This document shows positions 52,011-64,000 of a DNA stretch of 64,000 bases, in pieces. The stretch comes from Funneliformis mosseae. Its lineage: Eukaryota > Glomeromycota > Glomeromycetes > Glomerales > Glomeraceae. The notes under the pieces were generated by a model, which was not told the origin of the DNA, searched no databases, and saw nothing but the letters and a program-made list of their open reading frames with translations. The stretch is from assembly GCA_910592005.1 (NCBI GenBank), contig CAJVPP010000019.1, positions 1 to 64,000 of the forward strand, written 5' to 3'. A program made the translations under genes and the position numbers. Position 1 is the stretch's first letter. Every line of letters begins with the position of its first letter.

Positions 52011-52372
52011 TTTGTCTTTAAAGAAATAAGACAAAAATAACGAAGAAACAATCTCCGTCTAATAGTAATCAATAACTCATTTGATATTGCGATGATTTAT
52101 TATTTATTTTATTTTTTTATTTTTTTTTTGTTAAGGAAAAATAGTGTAAATTTCTTAGTTTGTAGATCAACCTCTGTTATCTAGTACTGTTATAGTAATT
52201 TCTTAAAACGTCTATTTATTAACACAACATCGCAGTTTATCATCTTTACGCGTTTCTTATATAATATGTTCTATTGAATAATTTTTCTAGTTAGAAGGAT
52301 AAAAGGCAAGTTTTTATAAATAAATTAACCATATAACCATATAAAATATTAAAAGATTTATTATTAATATTA

Positions 52373-53150
52373 TTATTCGTTAAATGGTTCACCCTTTGCA
52401 GTTTTCCAAGCTTTTTTCAATAAATATAAACCTTCAATGTTTTCTAAAGTAAATCCTTTTCTCTTAACTAACCCATGGTCAACAGTAACAATAATACATA
52501 AATCATGACCTTTCCACCTTCCGAAATCCTTTGCCCACTACAAAGAAAAATAAAAGAATTAGTAAAAAAAAAGTAATATAAAAACGCGTCTATGTGATAT
52601 TTACCCAAAGATCTATTGAACCAGCTCCCCTTCATAAGTAGATATAAAATTAGCGACATTAATTCACCTAAAGAATAAGCCTTTCATAAACTAATATTTC
52701 TTACCATTTTTGATGGGCTAAATCAGATATTTTTGCTTCTTCATCAGTTTGAACATTTTTAATACTAGTCATAGGAATAGCTTTGTCTCTTCCGTCAGGA
52801 ATATAATAATTAAAAATATATAAATAAGTCTTGGTAATGGCTATAAATTTATCTCTATATATAAGGGGTTCATCATCCATTTTTTGCCATTTTACTTTGA
52901 CGTCTGCATAATGGTCTATAAACTCGGGAGGAATAGGAAGTTCTTCCTCTTCATTTTGGGCTGTTTTTATCGGTGGATCTGGAGGTAGTGGTTTATCGAT
53001 AATTGTTGAATTTTCAGTTTTGTTTTCGGTAGAAACTGATGTTACGGGTTCCGAAATAGCATTTTGGAGGGAGATTCTAGGACTGTTTGATGGTGATATG
53101 TTAACAGATTCCGTTGTTGAGCCCGAATCATTACGTCTCGGTTTGAGCAT
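52373..53150 (-). CDS. PH-like domain protein, unknown
   Basis: Three exons: 52705-53150, a 25-nt microexon 52605-52629, and 52373-52537; phases agree and give 211 residues. Residues 1-75 are Ser/Pro/acid-rich and disordered. From about 80 on it reads like a PH-type beta barrel: VKWQKMDDEPLIYRDKFIAI, YLYIFNYYIPDGRDKAIPM, then across the microexon WGAGSIDLWWAKDFGRW, DLCIIVTVDHG, and a closing helix LENIEGLYLLKKAWKTAKG. A model skipping the microexon breaks frame, and one using the nearer acceptors hits stops at once. Ligand or partner cannot be told. It is 362 nt upstream of FNIP on the same strand. Confidence 0.75.
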
Positions 53151-53342
53151 TTTATAAGTTCATTTATAAAAACATTTCTGTTGGAAGTTATTCCAACAGC
53201 CATTATATGATGTCACCATAGATGACTTGTTGCTATATACAAGATTCTTATTGGATGAAAGTAAAAATCATGAGATAGATAAACAAAGTAGGACAATATC
53301 AATAGTGTATTATTTAATAAAAAAACAAAAACTAAATATAGC

Positions 53343-53476
53343 TTAATGCACCTCTTTGGGATCATAGTAAAAATTTAAAAAAATATGCATTTAAGAGGAT
53401 GTATATTTAGAGAGAAAATTTGTATATATTTAGAAAGAAAATATATAATGTATGCATTTAAATAAGATTTAACTAT
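53343..53476. repeat. Decayed copy of the CAGTCAA-type MITE
   Basis: Matches the reverse complement of the MITE at 53955-54134 over most of its length (AAATTTAAAAAAATATGCATTTAAGAGGATG..., ATATATAATGTATGCATTTA), without intact ends. Confidence 0.6.
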
Positions 53477-53502
53477 ACTTATCTTTATTTATTATCAAAA
53501 TT

Positions 53503-53559
53503 ATCCTTTAAACTGTAGAGCAGACAAATTTGCCTGCGAACCTTTACAGTTTAAAGGAT
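53503..53559. repeat. Short perfect inverted repeat
   Basis: ATCCTTTAAACTGTA (53503-53517) and its exact complement at 53545-53559 enclose a second near-palindrome GCAGACAAATTTGCCTGC (53520-53537). Confidence 0.85.
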
Positions 53560-53954
53560 ATGTTTTTTTTGAAAATCTGAATTTTAAAAATATTTAATAT
53601 TTCTTAATTTAAATCAAAATTATCAAAAATTTTATGATTGAAATCTTTTTGTAAATGCTGATTTAAATATAATTATTTATCTATCACTTAATAATAAAGA
53701 TATTTATCTAAATTTATCATATTTTTCAATCAATTATAATGTAAAATTTACATAATAATTTATAAATTTTTTAATTTTTAGTTAAAGGAATAATAAATTT
53801 TTTTTATAATAAAAAAAAATTTTTTTTGTAGATTTGAATAAAATTAAATAATAAATAATAAATTAATAAAAATTAGTAGATAATTAAAAAGAAAAACTTT
53901 TTTATTATTAGAATTATAATATTTTATTTTGTTAAAAAAACATATTTTAATATA

Positions 53955-54134
53955 CAGTCAATTCTCTCTAAATGCATATATTATATATTTTTTCTCAAAA
54001 TGCACGCTCTTATTTGGTCTTAAGCATATAGATTTCATATATAAATTTTCTCTTTAAATGCACATCCTCTTTAAATGCACATTTTTTAAAATTTCACTAT
54101 AGTCTGAGAGGATGCATTTGGAGAGAGTTGACTG
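53955..54134. mobile_element. 180-bp MITE with CAGTCAAYTCTCTC termini
   Basis: Left end CAGTCAATTCTCTCTAAATG, right end the complement of CAGTCAACTCTCTCCAAATG, each flanked by TA. Non-coding. Ends match the pogo-like element copy 2 (CAGTCAACTC). Confidence 0.88.
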
Positions 54135-54136
54135 TA

Positions 54137-56013
54137 CTAAAAATTAAAAACCTTATTTTAAAAAATATTAAAATTTGATTAAATTATTTGAATTTTTAAT
54201 TTATAATAAGATTAAAAGTAAATTTTAATAATTAATTTAATTAATAATTATTTTTAAATAATATATATAATATTTACTTTTATATATTAGTTTATAATAA
54301 TTATAAATTTTATATTATAATCAAAATAAATTTTAAGTAAAAAATTAATTAATTAAAATTATTAATTTTTAATATATATATATATATTTTTTTTTTAAAA
54401 AATAAAATATAACTTAAATTTTTAAATCTTATAATTAAATTAATAAAATTTTAATAATTAATTTAATTGGTAATTTTTTTTTTAAAAAATAAAATATTAA
54501 TTTTTTTATAAATTAATTAAAAAAATATTTAATTAAAATTATTTGTAATTTAATAATTTAATAAATATTTATTAAATTATCAAATTGATAATTAATAATT
54601 ATTTTAATTTAAAAAGTTTTATTTCTTTAATATATTAAAAAAAAAACTAATTTTAAAAAAAAGAATTATATTTTCATCTTTTTTATAAATTTATTTTAAA
54701 CAATAGTATTAAAAAAAAATAATTAAAAAAATTAATTAAAAATCAAATAATTTATGAATTAAAAGACTAAAGATAAAGTAAAATTCATTAATAAAAGATA
54801 ATAAAAAATATGAATATTATTTATTTAATTGATAATTTTCAAAATCAACTTATAATAATTTTTATATTTATTATTTTTATTATTATTATTTATTTTTAAT
54901 TTATTAAATAATTATTTAATTTATAATAAAAAGAATTTAAATAATTTGAAATGATTGTAAAATATATATCAAAGATTAGATTTAAAAATGATAATTTATA
55001 ATATCTATTTTTTTTATCATTTTTTAATTAGTATATATATATTTACTAATTTCTATAATTATAAACTAAGTTAAAAAATTAGTATAATTAATATAATTTA
55101 ATACAATTAATATATATAATAATTAATATAAAATTTAGTATAGTACAATACAAATATAAGATCAAAATTTATCTGATATATACAAATTGCCTAATACTAG
55201 TTATAGATTAAAGTTGATTCTTATAATTATTTTATATTCAATTAAGTTGCAATTTAATTGCATTATAAGTAAATTTAATTGCAATTTAATTGTGTTATTT
55301 TTAATTACGACATTTACTTTTACTATAGATTAAGATTAAAGATGATCACTGCAATTGAAAAAAATGGCGCAATTGAGTTGCAACTTGTGACGCAATTAAA
55401 TTTCCTTATGGCGCAATTAAGTTGCAACTCAATTGAAATTTGAAAATAATTATGGGGACCATCCTTAATTAAGATGGTATTGCAATATTGTGATGCTTAT
55501 TTTTCACCTATTATAACTAATTGAGCACTATCTTTATTATAGATATTATATATATAAAGTAAATATATTATATATAAATATTTCTGAAAAATCAGATTCT
55601 AGAATTTAATAAATTTTAATTTAATAACATTTAAAATTTTATTTAAAAATTTTCTAGAATCTGATTTTTTTAATAAATAATTTATATTATCAAATATGAG
55701 AAAGAGATTATATTTACTAATTTAACTAATTTTTTAAAAATAATAGTAATTAATTTTAAATATATTAATATATTATCTTTATATTACTTAATTTGTAATA
55801 TTTTATAATTATATTTTATAATTTAATAAATCTTCAGAATTCAAAAGTATCTAAAGTTGAAAAAATATAATCATTATATAAAATATATTAAGTTTAAAAA
55901 TATATTTATTAAATTAGATACTATAATAAATATATAATTATAATATTAAATTAATATCTATAAAAATTAGAAAAACTATAAAAAAAAATTTGAAATTAAT
56001 AAAAATTGTATAA
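54137..56013. other. AT-rich DNA with short repeats
   Basis: No gene. At 55236-55445 the words GCAATTAAGTTGCAACT, GCAATTGAGTTGCAACT and GTGACGCAATTAA recur in both orientations. At 55587-55604 and 55652-55669 there is a perfect 18-bp inverted repeat (AAAAATCAGATTCTAGAA). Confidence 0.6.
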
Positions 56014-56015
56014 TA

Positions 56016-57280
56016 CAGTAGCGGTTATAAATATCTGATCACCTTTAACTCTGGCTACAAGTAAGTAAATTCAAATTTTTTTTATTTAAAAAATACATAA
56101 CCAACTAACTAAAATTAATATATTGTGTAGTAACTATCTGACTCTATAAGTGCAGCTGTACACCTTTTCATGCTAGCTAACAAATTTACGATAAGTACAG
56201 GTGATAATCAGTTTCATTCTTTTATAAGTTCTTTACTTAACCCTCTAATTGATCAAATTTTTTTTTGTATATTAATTTTCATTAATCTCCAAACGTTTTC
56301 TATAGGGTTTTGGTCTAGAGATATTGATGACCAAGAAAGTACCTCAATACCATTTTTTTCCTTCCATTTTTTTGTGATTTTTGATCGATGCTTTGGATCA
56401 TTATCTTTTTGCAAGATCCAATCTATGTTACCTTTACTAAAAAGTTTAAAAGTGGAAGTCAGAAGACCCTGCTCATAAATAGTACACATAAATTCAGCAT
56501 TAAGGTTCCTCTGAAAGCAAAATAGCTTATTAAATCCAGAAGCAGAAAAATATTCCCAAACATGAACTTTTGGTAGATGCTTAACAGAACAAAATACTTT
56601 TTTTCTACCAGGAAACTGCCAAACCTTTTTTTTGATATATATAATTAAAATGTATTCTTATCTGTAAAAATAACTCGATTCCAATCAAAATTCTTATGTT
56701 TTTTTGCTCATTGCAACCTTTTCTTTTGATGGTCTTCTTTAAGTAAAGGTTTAGAAATTTCATTACTAAACTTTCCTTCAGATTTACGAAGACGTCGCCT
56801 TACTGTTTCTACACTAAGCCTAACACTTCTTTCTTCCATTTTTTCTTGTATTTGAATGGCTATTATATTATATTCTTTCTCTGCTATCTTTATAATCTTA
56901 TCATCTTATTTCATAGATATTACACAAGGCCATCCTGGTCTTTCTGAAGTATTTAGGTCCCAATTTTCATGATATATTTTAACCTAATAAATAGCTGTAG
57001 ACTTACTACAACGTACCTGTTTAGTAATAAATCCAAAATTAAACTTTAAACCAGCTGGGTGTTCACGTAAAAAGATAATTTCATATCGTTTCTCTAAAAA
57101 AAGTTTCATTTTTCAAGCGAAAGTTTGATGATCATCTAAATTTTTTTTTTGTATCATCGACACTTATAAATTTACAGGTGATCATGTATTGTGTTAAATT
57201 ATATTTCTGGAAAATTTAAGAGGTAGTTATATAATAATTTTGAACGATCTTGGGCAGTCAGATACTTATGACCACTACTG
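56016..57280 (-). mobile_element. Tc1/mariner element (DD34E), near-complete copy
   Basis: 1,265 bp with terminal inverted repeats CAGTAGCGGTTATAAATATC (left) and CAGTAGTGGTCATAAGTATC (right, complement), each flanked by TA. Encodes one transposase on the minus strand. This is the best preserved transposon in the window. Confidence 0.92.
56165..57109 (-). pseudogene. Tc1-type transposase, few lesions
   Basis: Starts at ATG 57109 (MKLFLEKRYEIIFLREHPAG). Helix-turn-helix part with SERPGWP near 56950 and VETVRRRLRKSEGKF near 56770-56820. DDE core: WNRVIFTDKNTF near 56650-56690, then after a frameshift VWQFPGRKK and VHVWEYF, and an open stretch 56253-56489 with DNDPKH and NPIENVW. The spacing from the first Asp of DNDPKH to the Glu is 34 residues (DD34E). 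Lesions seen: TAG/TGA at two expected Trp codons, TAA at an expected Gln or Trp, and one frameshift near 56640. C-terminus to about 56165 is degraded. Confidence 0.88.
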
Positions 57281-57289
57281 TATAAAGCT

Positions 57290-60130
57290 TTTGCTTTAAC
57301 AATTCATTAAATGGTCAAGTATTACATGTTCTACTTTCAGTATAAATAGGATCTCGCAACTTTCCTGCCTTAATAACTTCTTGAATTTAGGTGAGCAATT
57401 CTCTTGCGCATTTTAAATTTTTCTTAATGGAAAAAAATAGTCAGAGATCAGGTTTCTTCTTCTTTTCTCCTCTACTCTTTAAATAGCTTATACAATACCA
57501 AGAATAACCATTTCATACCATACCAGAGGATTGGATAGATTAACTTCATAGTGATTGATCTAAAGAAATCTCACTTCTGCAGGTCTCATACTTAATATTA
57601 CAATTACATTTACTAGATCTTCTTTAGTTAAAACTTTAGAAATATTCATATTCTGAATCTTTTTAAGCATCTTCTTTAATGATAAGTATTTTAGAATTCA
57701 GATTTTACCTGAATTAGCCATTTGCTTTTTAGTTTGTTCTTTTTGAATTTATTAGAATCTTAAATAAGGTCCTTATCTTTAACAAATTCTTCAATAATTG
57801 CAGAATCTATATCACCTTTTGCTAACTTTACACAGAATGTTAACTAACGCAAAACACTGGTAACAATTTTAATTTTATCTTTATTTTTTAGACTTAAGTC
57901 TAGATGATAGGTAAAAATATTTATAGTATCACTAGTTGTAATGCAAAATTCCACCCTTCCCTCTATGGTAAGGTTTTTCTTTCTTTTATCTGACATGAAA
58001 GTGTCTATTTTCTTTTTACTAAATGAATATCTATTATTAGTACTATTAGTAAGAGTAACTTTAACACATCTGCAGACCATCTAATCAGAAAGTAAAGTAT
58101 TAAGTTCAGAAGCATGTTTGCTTAATTGTTCTGAAGTAGAGTCAGCTAATAAATTATGCTTTTTTAGGAACTGCTTTAAGACCAACACAAAGTTATTAGC
58201 TTTAGGTTTTCAGGTCTTTGAGATAGCCATTTTGATAGCCATATCAATACTAACTGTTATCTAATTATATTATGTAAAAAAAAATTCAATTCAAAAAATT
58301 TCCTCAAAACTATACTTCTTCAAAAAGGGAAAATATCAGAGATAACTTTTAAGAAGATTAAAGAAGCGAAAAAAATGATATAACTTATGCTTTATTGTTA
58401 AAATGCTTTGCAGACTAGTATAATATATTTTTGAACATCTATAATAAAAAATAAAGATAAGTTTAATATATATTAATCTTAAAAACTTTTTCAGAAAGAA
58501 ATACTATGCCCTTTAGTCTCTTTAGTGAATATATATCTTATTTGAAGGACTCTATAGATTCTAATTACCCATCTTGGTCTTACTTATATAAGAAAAAAGA
58601 TAGGTCTATCTGCAGGAAAAAATACTTTTACAAGGATAGGTGTGTCAAATACTATAGGTCTCCGCTAAAAAAACATACGCATTCTACTGTAATAGGCTGA
58701 CTTTTTCTATAATATATGCTAAATCTATTTATAAGAAAAATTGGCTAGAGAATCGCAAAAAAATGAGTAAGATTTGTAACTTTGGCCAAATATACTAAAG
58801 CAAAGAAATTTTAAATATCTATAATAAAAGTGAAAACAAAGTTTTAAGAGTATTAATATAAATTACCTTGTATAGTTCATTTTATCTGCCAATATATTAA
58901 GAGAAATATCTCTAAAACCAAGATCATTATATGATTGCTATTTAATTTAATATGAACGTTCCCAAATCTGTTTTTCTTTAAGTCTTATTTTTTTCCTATT
59001 TATCTTTACAGTATAGTCACACTAATTTCTAATAATTGCATTAATTGCTCTTATAGCTGAATTAAGATCTGATTTTATCTTAGCATGAGACTTGAATCTG
59101 AAGAGTAATAAGGATTAATCCAAGACTTTTATAAACCTCTCGCAGGATTGTGTGAATGTTTCTAATATTATATTACTAAAAAAATATGCTTATCATCTAT
59201 GCTGGTAAAGTCTAATATTTGAAAGAGTTCCCTTATAACTTTCTAATGATTAGCTGAATATGATTTGTGCAAGTCTTCTACTACTGATTTCTCAGAATTA
59301 TATCTAACTTTATAATGGATATCTTTCTATTGTGCAATATCTTTAGCCTCTAACCTTTTCATTGCACTTTTCTCATCATAGCCTTGCTTTTGAAAGTGAG
59401 ATAACTATAAGAAATGTTTCTGAGATTCAGGTAGACTGAAATAGTTAACAAACATTTATTATAAAGATTATCTCAAATCTTATTGTTCATATCTTTATCA
59501 TAAATATTTTACATATAGAAACGTTTAAGTGTCATAGTATCTGGAATAGAATGCTCTTGATCAAACTTAAGATTTTCAGCTTCTTCAGGATCAAGATTCT
59601 GAGAAATAGCAACTGCATTAAAATTTGTTTCTTTGATAACTAATGCTTCAACCCTAACCTCATTGCAAACTTTTTATGATTCCCTATAACTTCTCAACTC
59701 TTATCTATTTTTGTTAACTAAAGAGAAGTGCTAGTACTAGCTTTAAGACTACAAAGCTTCTCAATAAAGTATCTCGCAGAAAGACGTTTCTGATGCTTAA
59801 CTTCAATAAATATTATTACAGCTGAAGATTCATCAATTTTATAAGAAATGGTATTGTTATACCACTCACAATAATTTTTTATTGCTATAAATAAGTTATT
59901 AGACTGAGTACTAGCAAGTTCTGCCAAATCTTTTTATGACCTAGCAGGCAAAAAAGTTTGTTAGAATTTTTCTGATAGAATATAGAAACCATATAGCAAG
60001 AACAATTACAAATTTGATAAAGTATTTATGCAAGAGCTTCAACATAAATTGGAGTAGTAATATTTGTAATAGCTATAACTATATTAAAGTGACCTATAAC
60101 CTTAAATGATATTCCTGCCTCTATTGTATT
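57290..60130 (-). pseudogene. Relic of an unrecognised transposon-borne protein(s)
   Basis: Minus-strand reading gives coding-like text broken by stops. From about 59650 down to 58850: NLDPEEAENLKFDQEHSIPD, MTLKRFYM, KNIYDKDMN, QKQGYDEKSAMKRLEAKDIA, RFKSHAKIKSDLNSAIRAIN, IIRN-stop-CDYTVKINRKKIR, YNDLGFRDISLNIL. A second segment at 57844-58260 reads KPKANNFVLVLKQFLKKHNL, LTIEGRVEFCITTSD, IFTYHLDLSLKNKDKI. Open fragments are 59718-59927 and 57844-58080. I recall similar text in repeated genes of mycorrhizal fungi but cannot name the family; a replication or integration protein of a large element is possible. The open frame 58506-58700 (+) is antisense noise. Confidence 0.45.
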
Positions 60131-60404
60131 TATATAAACTATACAGTCACATCTCGATATAACAAAATTGTTGATTTAGCCAATTAGGATTTCGTTATAA
60201 GAATCTTCGTTAATGTTATAACGAATTATGTGGAATGTATAACAAATAATTCGTTATAGCATTAACAAATTATTTGTTATAATAGATTATTACTGATTTC
60301 ATTACACAAATATAATTTTATTATTTCCAGAAATATTTTCATGTTATTAATCATTAAACGTAAGTTTTATTAATTTACTTAAATTTTTTTTTAAAAAAAT
60401 TTAT

Positions 60405-60780
60405 TTTTTTAAAATAAATAAAAATAAAATAAAAAATAAAAACGAAATAAAGAGAAAACTAAACGAGATGAAAAAATGAAATTAAGAAATTGAAATGAAA
60501 CTATAAAATGAAATTAAGTGAATGAGACGAGACGAAAAGATGAAATTAAATAAACAAAAAGAAATTATAAAATAAAATTAAGAAAACGAAACGAAATGAA
60601 AAAAATGAAATTAAACAAATAAAAAGAAACTATAAAATGAAATTAGGAAAATGAAATGAAACGGAAAAATGAAACGAAATGAAAAAATGAAAAAGAAAAC
60701 AAAATTAAACGTATAATATGAAAAGAAAAAATGAACGATACAAAAAAACACAAAATTAAACAAACGATAAGAAAAAAAAC
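60405..60780 (-). repeat. Purine-rich GAAATGAAA array of pogo copy 2
   Basis: Counterpart of 3180-3545: GA-rich on the plus strand with recurring ATGAAATTAA and ACGAAATGAAAAA words. Confidence 0.75.
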
Positions 60781-60924
60781 TGAAATTTTATTGTCTTGCA
60801 GGTCTTTACCTTATATTTCATATTTGTCTCATAGTAAGCAAATTATGATTTCTCCTATGAGTGTGTCTCGATTCTAAAAAAGTAAATATATTTAATATAA
60901 ATCTAAAAAATCATTTAAACGTTT

Positions 60925-61316
60925 TTAATTATTACCTGGCCTATCCTAGAATTGAGTCCTGAAGAGATTGTATAATCTTTCTATAGTATAGGTCTACCTC
61001 CCACCTCTTCTCGCTCTATTTCAATAATCACAAAAATTTTAAAAGATATTAATTATACTGTTAAGTTATATTTATCATTATATTGTTATTCATTTATTTA
61101 TTTATGTTTGTAATTTTGTACTAAATTCCTCTATTTCAACTCGCATTGATGAGTTGAATATGCTATACTGAATCTTTGATTGATTCGTCAAGCTATACTT
61201 CTCTAGAATCCCATCTTATTGCTTCTGTATCTTATATGGTACTCTACGTTTCTCCTCCTTCTTTCCTCGATTAATAAGTCAATTTCATTATCTTCCTAAA
61301 TGATTCTTGTAGTCAT
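60925..61316 (-). pseudogene. Myb/SANT-like frame of pogo copy 2 (relic)
   Basis: Starts at ATG 61316: MTTRII-stop-EDNEIDLLIEE, then RRRRNVEYHIRYRSNKMGF, stop, RSIA, stop, RINQRFSIAYSTHQCELK. Stops stand where Trp is expected (TAG, TAG, TGA); copy 1 still has TGG at the first of these. Aligns with 2605-2993. Confidence 0.5.
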
Positions 61317-62442
61317 TATTGTATTTGTAAAAAAATATGATTTAATAGAGTAAATTAAAGTGATTTAAAGGTTGATTTAAATTTCAAAAGGTGAAAAATT
61401 ATACGATGGTAAAAAAATACTTCCCTTTATAAATAAATTTATCCATTGATTTGATATCTTGTGAAATTCTTTACTCATAATTGAAATAATACAATCTTGA
61501 TTGAAATTCTGATTTGTATTAAAACAAAAAGTCAAAATAATAATATAAGTATTATATTATAATTGTGCATCATATTATTTATAAAATTAGATCAATCCAA
61601 ATATAATAAGCAAAACTCATGATTGAAATAATACAAAAGAACTCTTCGTAATCAAAAATTCTGATTTATATAAAAATAAAAAGTCAAAATAATAATATAT
61701 CGTATTATTTATAAAAATTAGATCAATTCAAAAATAACTTACGTAAATTAATAAATATAATACATTAAACAATTAGAGTAGATCAATAATAACAAATTAT
61801 CATTTTAGTGATAAATAAAAAATTATTATAAAATTATTCACCACAATTTAGTAAAAAAATCAAAAAGTAATTTCAATACAAATTCAATAAAAATTAGTTA
61901 AAAATTAATAAAAAATAATGTGATTTCTTGACACAATTTCAACAAAATTTTAATATGATCACAGAGGTATTATTTGATCAATATACCAAAATTTTTTGTG
62001 ATTATGATATCATTTTATTCTGTAAAAAGTAAAAAAAAACTGTAAACATTATTGTATAACCTCTAAAATTACTATTCTATTATAGTAATAAATTTATAAG
62101 ACACAATATGTAATGCGAATATTTATTTATTTTTTAATTTTATTTAAAAATTAGGTATAGAGAATTACAAAATTTTATATATATAAATCTAGTAAAATTC
62201 ATTTTAAACAAAAACTTTGTTGTATCAAAAAAAATTTTGTTATAAAGAAAATTCATTATAAAAAGAGTCATTTTATATATAAATGTTTCTGACTTTAATT
62301 CATTAAATATAGTACAAATTTTTAATTACTAAATTTAGTATAATAAGGATTTTTTTATATTTAAAAATCTGTTTGATACTGAAAATCTGTTATATTGTAA
62401 AATTTGTTATATTAAAATTTGTTGTAAAAAGAGTTGACTGTA

Positions 62443-64000
62443 ATTTCCTGATTATCATATTTTAAACCCTTTTAGTTTAAAAATTGCTAATTACCCAAAC
62501 AGAAACCTGATCTTTTATTATATCTTTTTTTTAATGATAATCTTTTTTTAAATTTAAATATTGCAATAATTATTATTTTAGTTTTTATATTCTTTAATTT
62601 ACTTTTTTTCGTTAGCTGCTTAATTTCATTTTTATTCTTTTAAATAAATTTAAATAAATTATAAATTGTTTAAGTCGAGCACCTTAAGTAGTAATTTTAA
62701 GAAATAATAGAGAAGAACAAGTAAATAAAAGAGTGATAAGAACCTCTAATCAAACTTTTAGGGTATATATATATTTTATTTTATTTTATTTATTATTTTT
62801 TTTCATTTTTTAAAATGATCTATTTATGAAAAAATACATAGAGCTTTGTATTCTATGTTTTCTCAATGTGAAGAATATAATGTGAAGTTCAAATTATTTA
62901 TAGTCAAGCATTATTATTCAAAAACATAATAGATTTTTTAAAAATATTTTATGATATAATATTAAACGATAAAATATATTAACTAATAATTAACATCTTT
63001 AATAATTAGAATATCTTATCTGAAAATTTGATTAAAGAATCAAGAAGGTTACGTAGGAATCTATTTACATAAGGAGATACACAACATTTATCTAACAAAG
63101 ATTTTTAAAATTATAAATCAGCATCAATAAATATCATATTAAAAATGAAGCAGATCTTATTTTACTAATATCAAATAATATTGATGGAGTTGTCGACTTG
63201 AACATTTTGAAGAATTTAAAAAACTTTAGTTTTAAGATTAAGGATTTAGAAAAAAGAATTGTAGAATTAACAGTAGCAGTAATAGCAATACAATCACTAC
63301 TATCAGAATCATCATCAGTAGTAAAGAGAAATTTGAAAGACTTAACCAAAAAAATTGCAGAATATATTAAGAAATTATGCCGCCTCAATTTTTACAATCA
63401 ATGTTAATCATATTTAAAGATTAATTGCATAAATATAAGCTACATAAAATAGTTTTGCTTGAATATAATGAATATATTCAAGAAATTTATCAGGTAATTC
63501 ATGATATTTCCAACAAACTTTCAATGTATATTTCTTACTCTTGTATAAAAAATATTAAGAGGAAGAATAAAAATTCATTTCCTTCTTTAAAAATAAATTA
63601 AATAAATTATTACTGAAATATGCAGAAGAATTCAGGTTTATAGAGGATAGTCAGAAAAAGCAACTCCCTCATCATCACTACCACTATCATCAGCATCAGC
63701 ATCAGCATTAGTAGTAGCAGTAGCAGCAGCAGTAATAACAAAATAAAAAACAATTAAAAGCTTAAATATAAAAAAAATTCATTATATGAAATGAAAATTA
63801 TTTGAAGAATATCAGGAATTTAAAAAAAAAAATCCTGACAATGAGGAGTTAGATTTAAAAGAATATCCCCAGTTGAAATTAAGATTAGATCAAAAAATAA
63901 AGATCTTAAGAATGTAAATTCCTTTTTTTTGCATTATAATATGCAAAATTTTAAAATAATTAAAAGTAATATTTTGTTAAATTTATTTGATTTATAATTT
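62443..64000. other. AT-rich DNA with one weak frame and a trinucleotide tract
   Basis: A plus-strand frame 63198-63407 (MNILKNLKNFSFKIKDLEKR...) predicts a 69-residue coiled coil. Coding-like text continues after stops to about 63900, so it may be a relic; family unknown. Confidence 0.35.
63668..63745. repeat. Trinucleotide microsatellite (ATC/AGC/AGT)
   Basis: About 78 nt of CATCATCACTACC..., CAGCATCAGCATCAGCATTA and GTAGTAGCAGTAGCAGCAGC. Similar, less regular triplet runs occur at 25930-25975 and 63270-63320. Confidence 0.75.

Larger units (their letters stand above)
60144..62440 (-). mobile_element. pogo/Tigger-like element, copy 2 (transposase deleted)
   Basis: 2,297 bp, flanked by TA on both sides; ends CAGTCACATCTCG (60144) and complement of CAGTCAACTCTTTTTAC (62440). 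It is inverted relative to copy 1 and aligns with 1860-3881 by eye. Only the last few transposase codons remain (around 62080: ATTACTATAATAGAATAG, compared with the end of copy 1's CDS). About 360 nt of 5' region lies between them and the terminus, so the transposase coding region has been deleted while the rest was kept. Confidence 0.85.

Noticed and set aside
58506..58700. 64-residue plus-strand gene
   Set aside because: Lies within minus-strand relic text; no supporting motif.

Overview
This is a eukaryotic, almost certainly fungal, window. It is extremely AT-rich, and its genes are split by many short GT-AG introns (mostly about 75-110 nt). The host genes and the transposon families most resemble those of arbuscular mycorrhizal fungi (Glomeromycotina, e.g. 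Rhizophagus); that placement is inferred from recalled family resemblance, not from a search. I saw no tRNA, rRNA or CRISPR array.

Layout. 1-11.8 kb: a decayed pogo/Tigger DNA transposon cut by the window edge, a relic of an unnamed transposon-borne protein, and AT-rich filler. 12.0-16.6 kb: two intact convergent genes, an NRAMP metal transporter (+) and an ERT1/AcuK-like Zn(2)Cys(6)-PAS transcription factor (-). 16.7-27.9 kb: a transposon graveyard with a Tc1/mariner copy nested in another repeat, a 4.6-kb Helitron relic (-), two overlapping palindromic elements and a hAT relic. 28-34.7 kb: less AT-rich relic DNA ending in a frameshifted class IV-type chitin synthase (-). 35.0-35.5 kb: an ACGCGT cluster and TATA-bearing tandem repeats. 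36.6-53.2 kb: a gene-dense block, all on the minus strand: a small membrane-anchored protein, a tail-anchored acidic protein, a GCR1_C-domain protein, a DBP2/p68 DEAD-box helicase, a homeodomain protein, a folliculin-interacting protein (FNIP) and a PH-like protein. 53.3-64 kb: MITEs, a nearly complete Tc1 element, another unrecognised relic, and a second inverted copy of the pogo element that has lost its transposase.

How the parts relate. The host genes look like ordinary nuclear genes: metal uptake, carbon-source transcription control, RNA remodelling, nutrient/TORC1 signalling through FNIP, and transcription factors. They do not form a cluster with one function. The mobile DNA shows a consistent decay pattern, with stop codons mostly where CAA, CAG or TGG are expected.

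Most promising new items: (1) the pogo-like family carries a second, Myb/SANT-like reading frame on the transposase strand, retained in a copy that lost the transposase; (2) the 898-nt intron in DBP2 sits where budding and fission yeast DBP2 have their long regulatory intron; (3) two palindromic TA-flanked elements overlap each other; (4) a decayed chitin synthase lies downstream of an ACGCGT cluster. Multi-exon models were built by hand with phase checking and are stated exon by exon.
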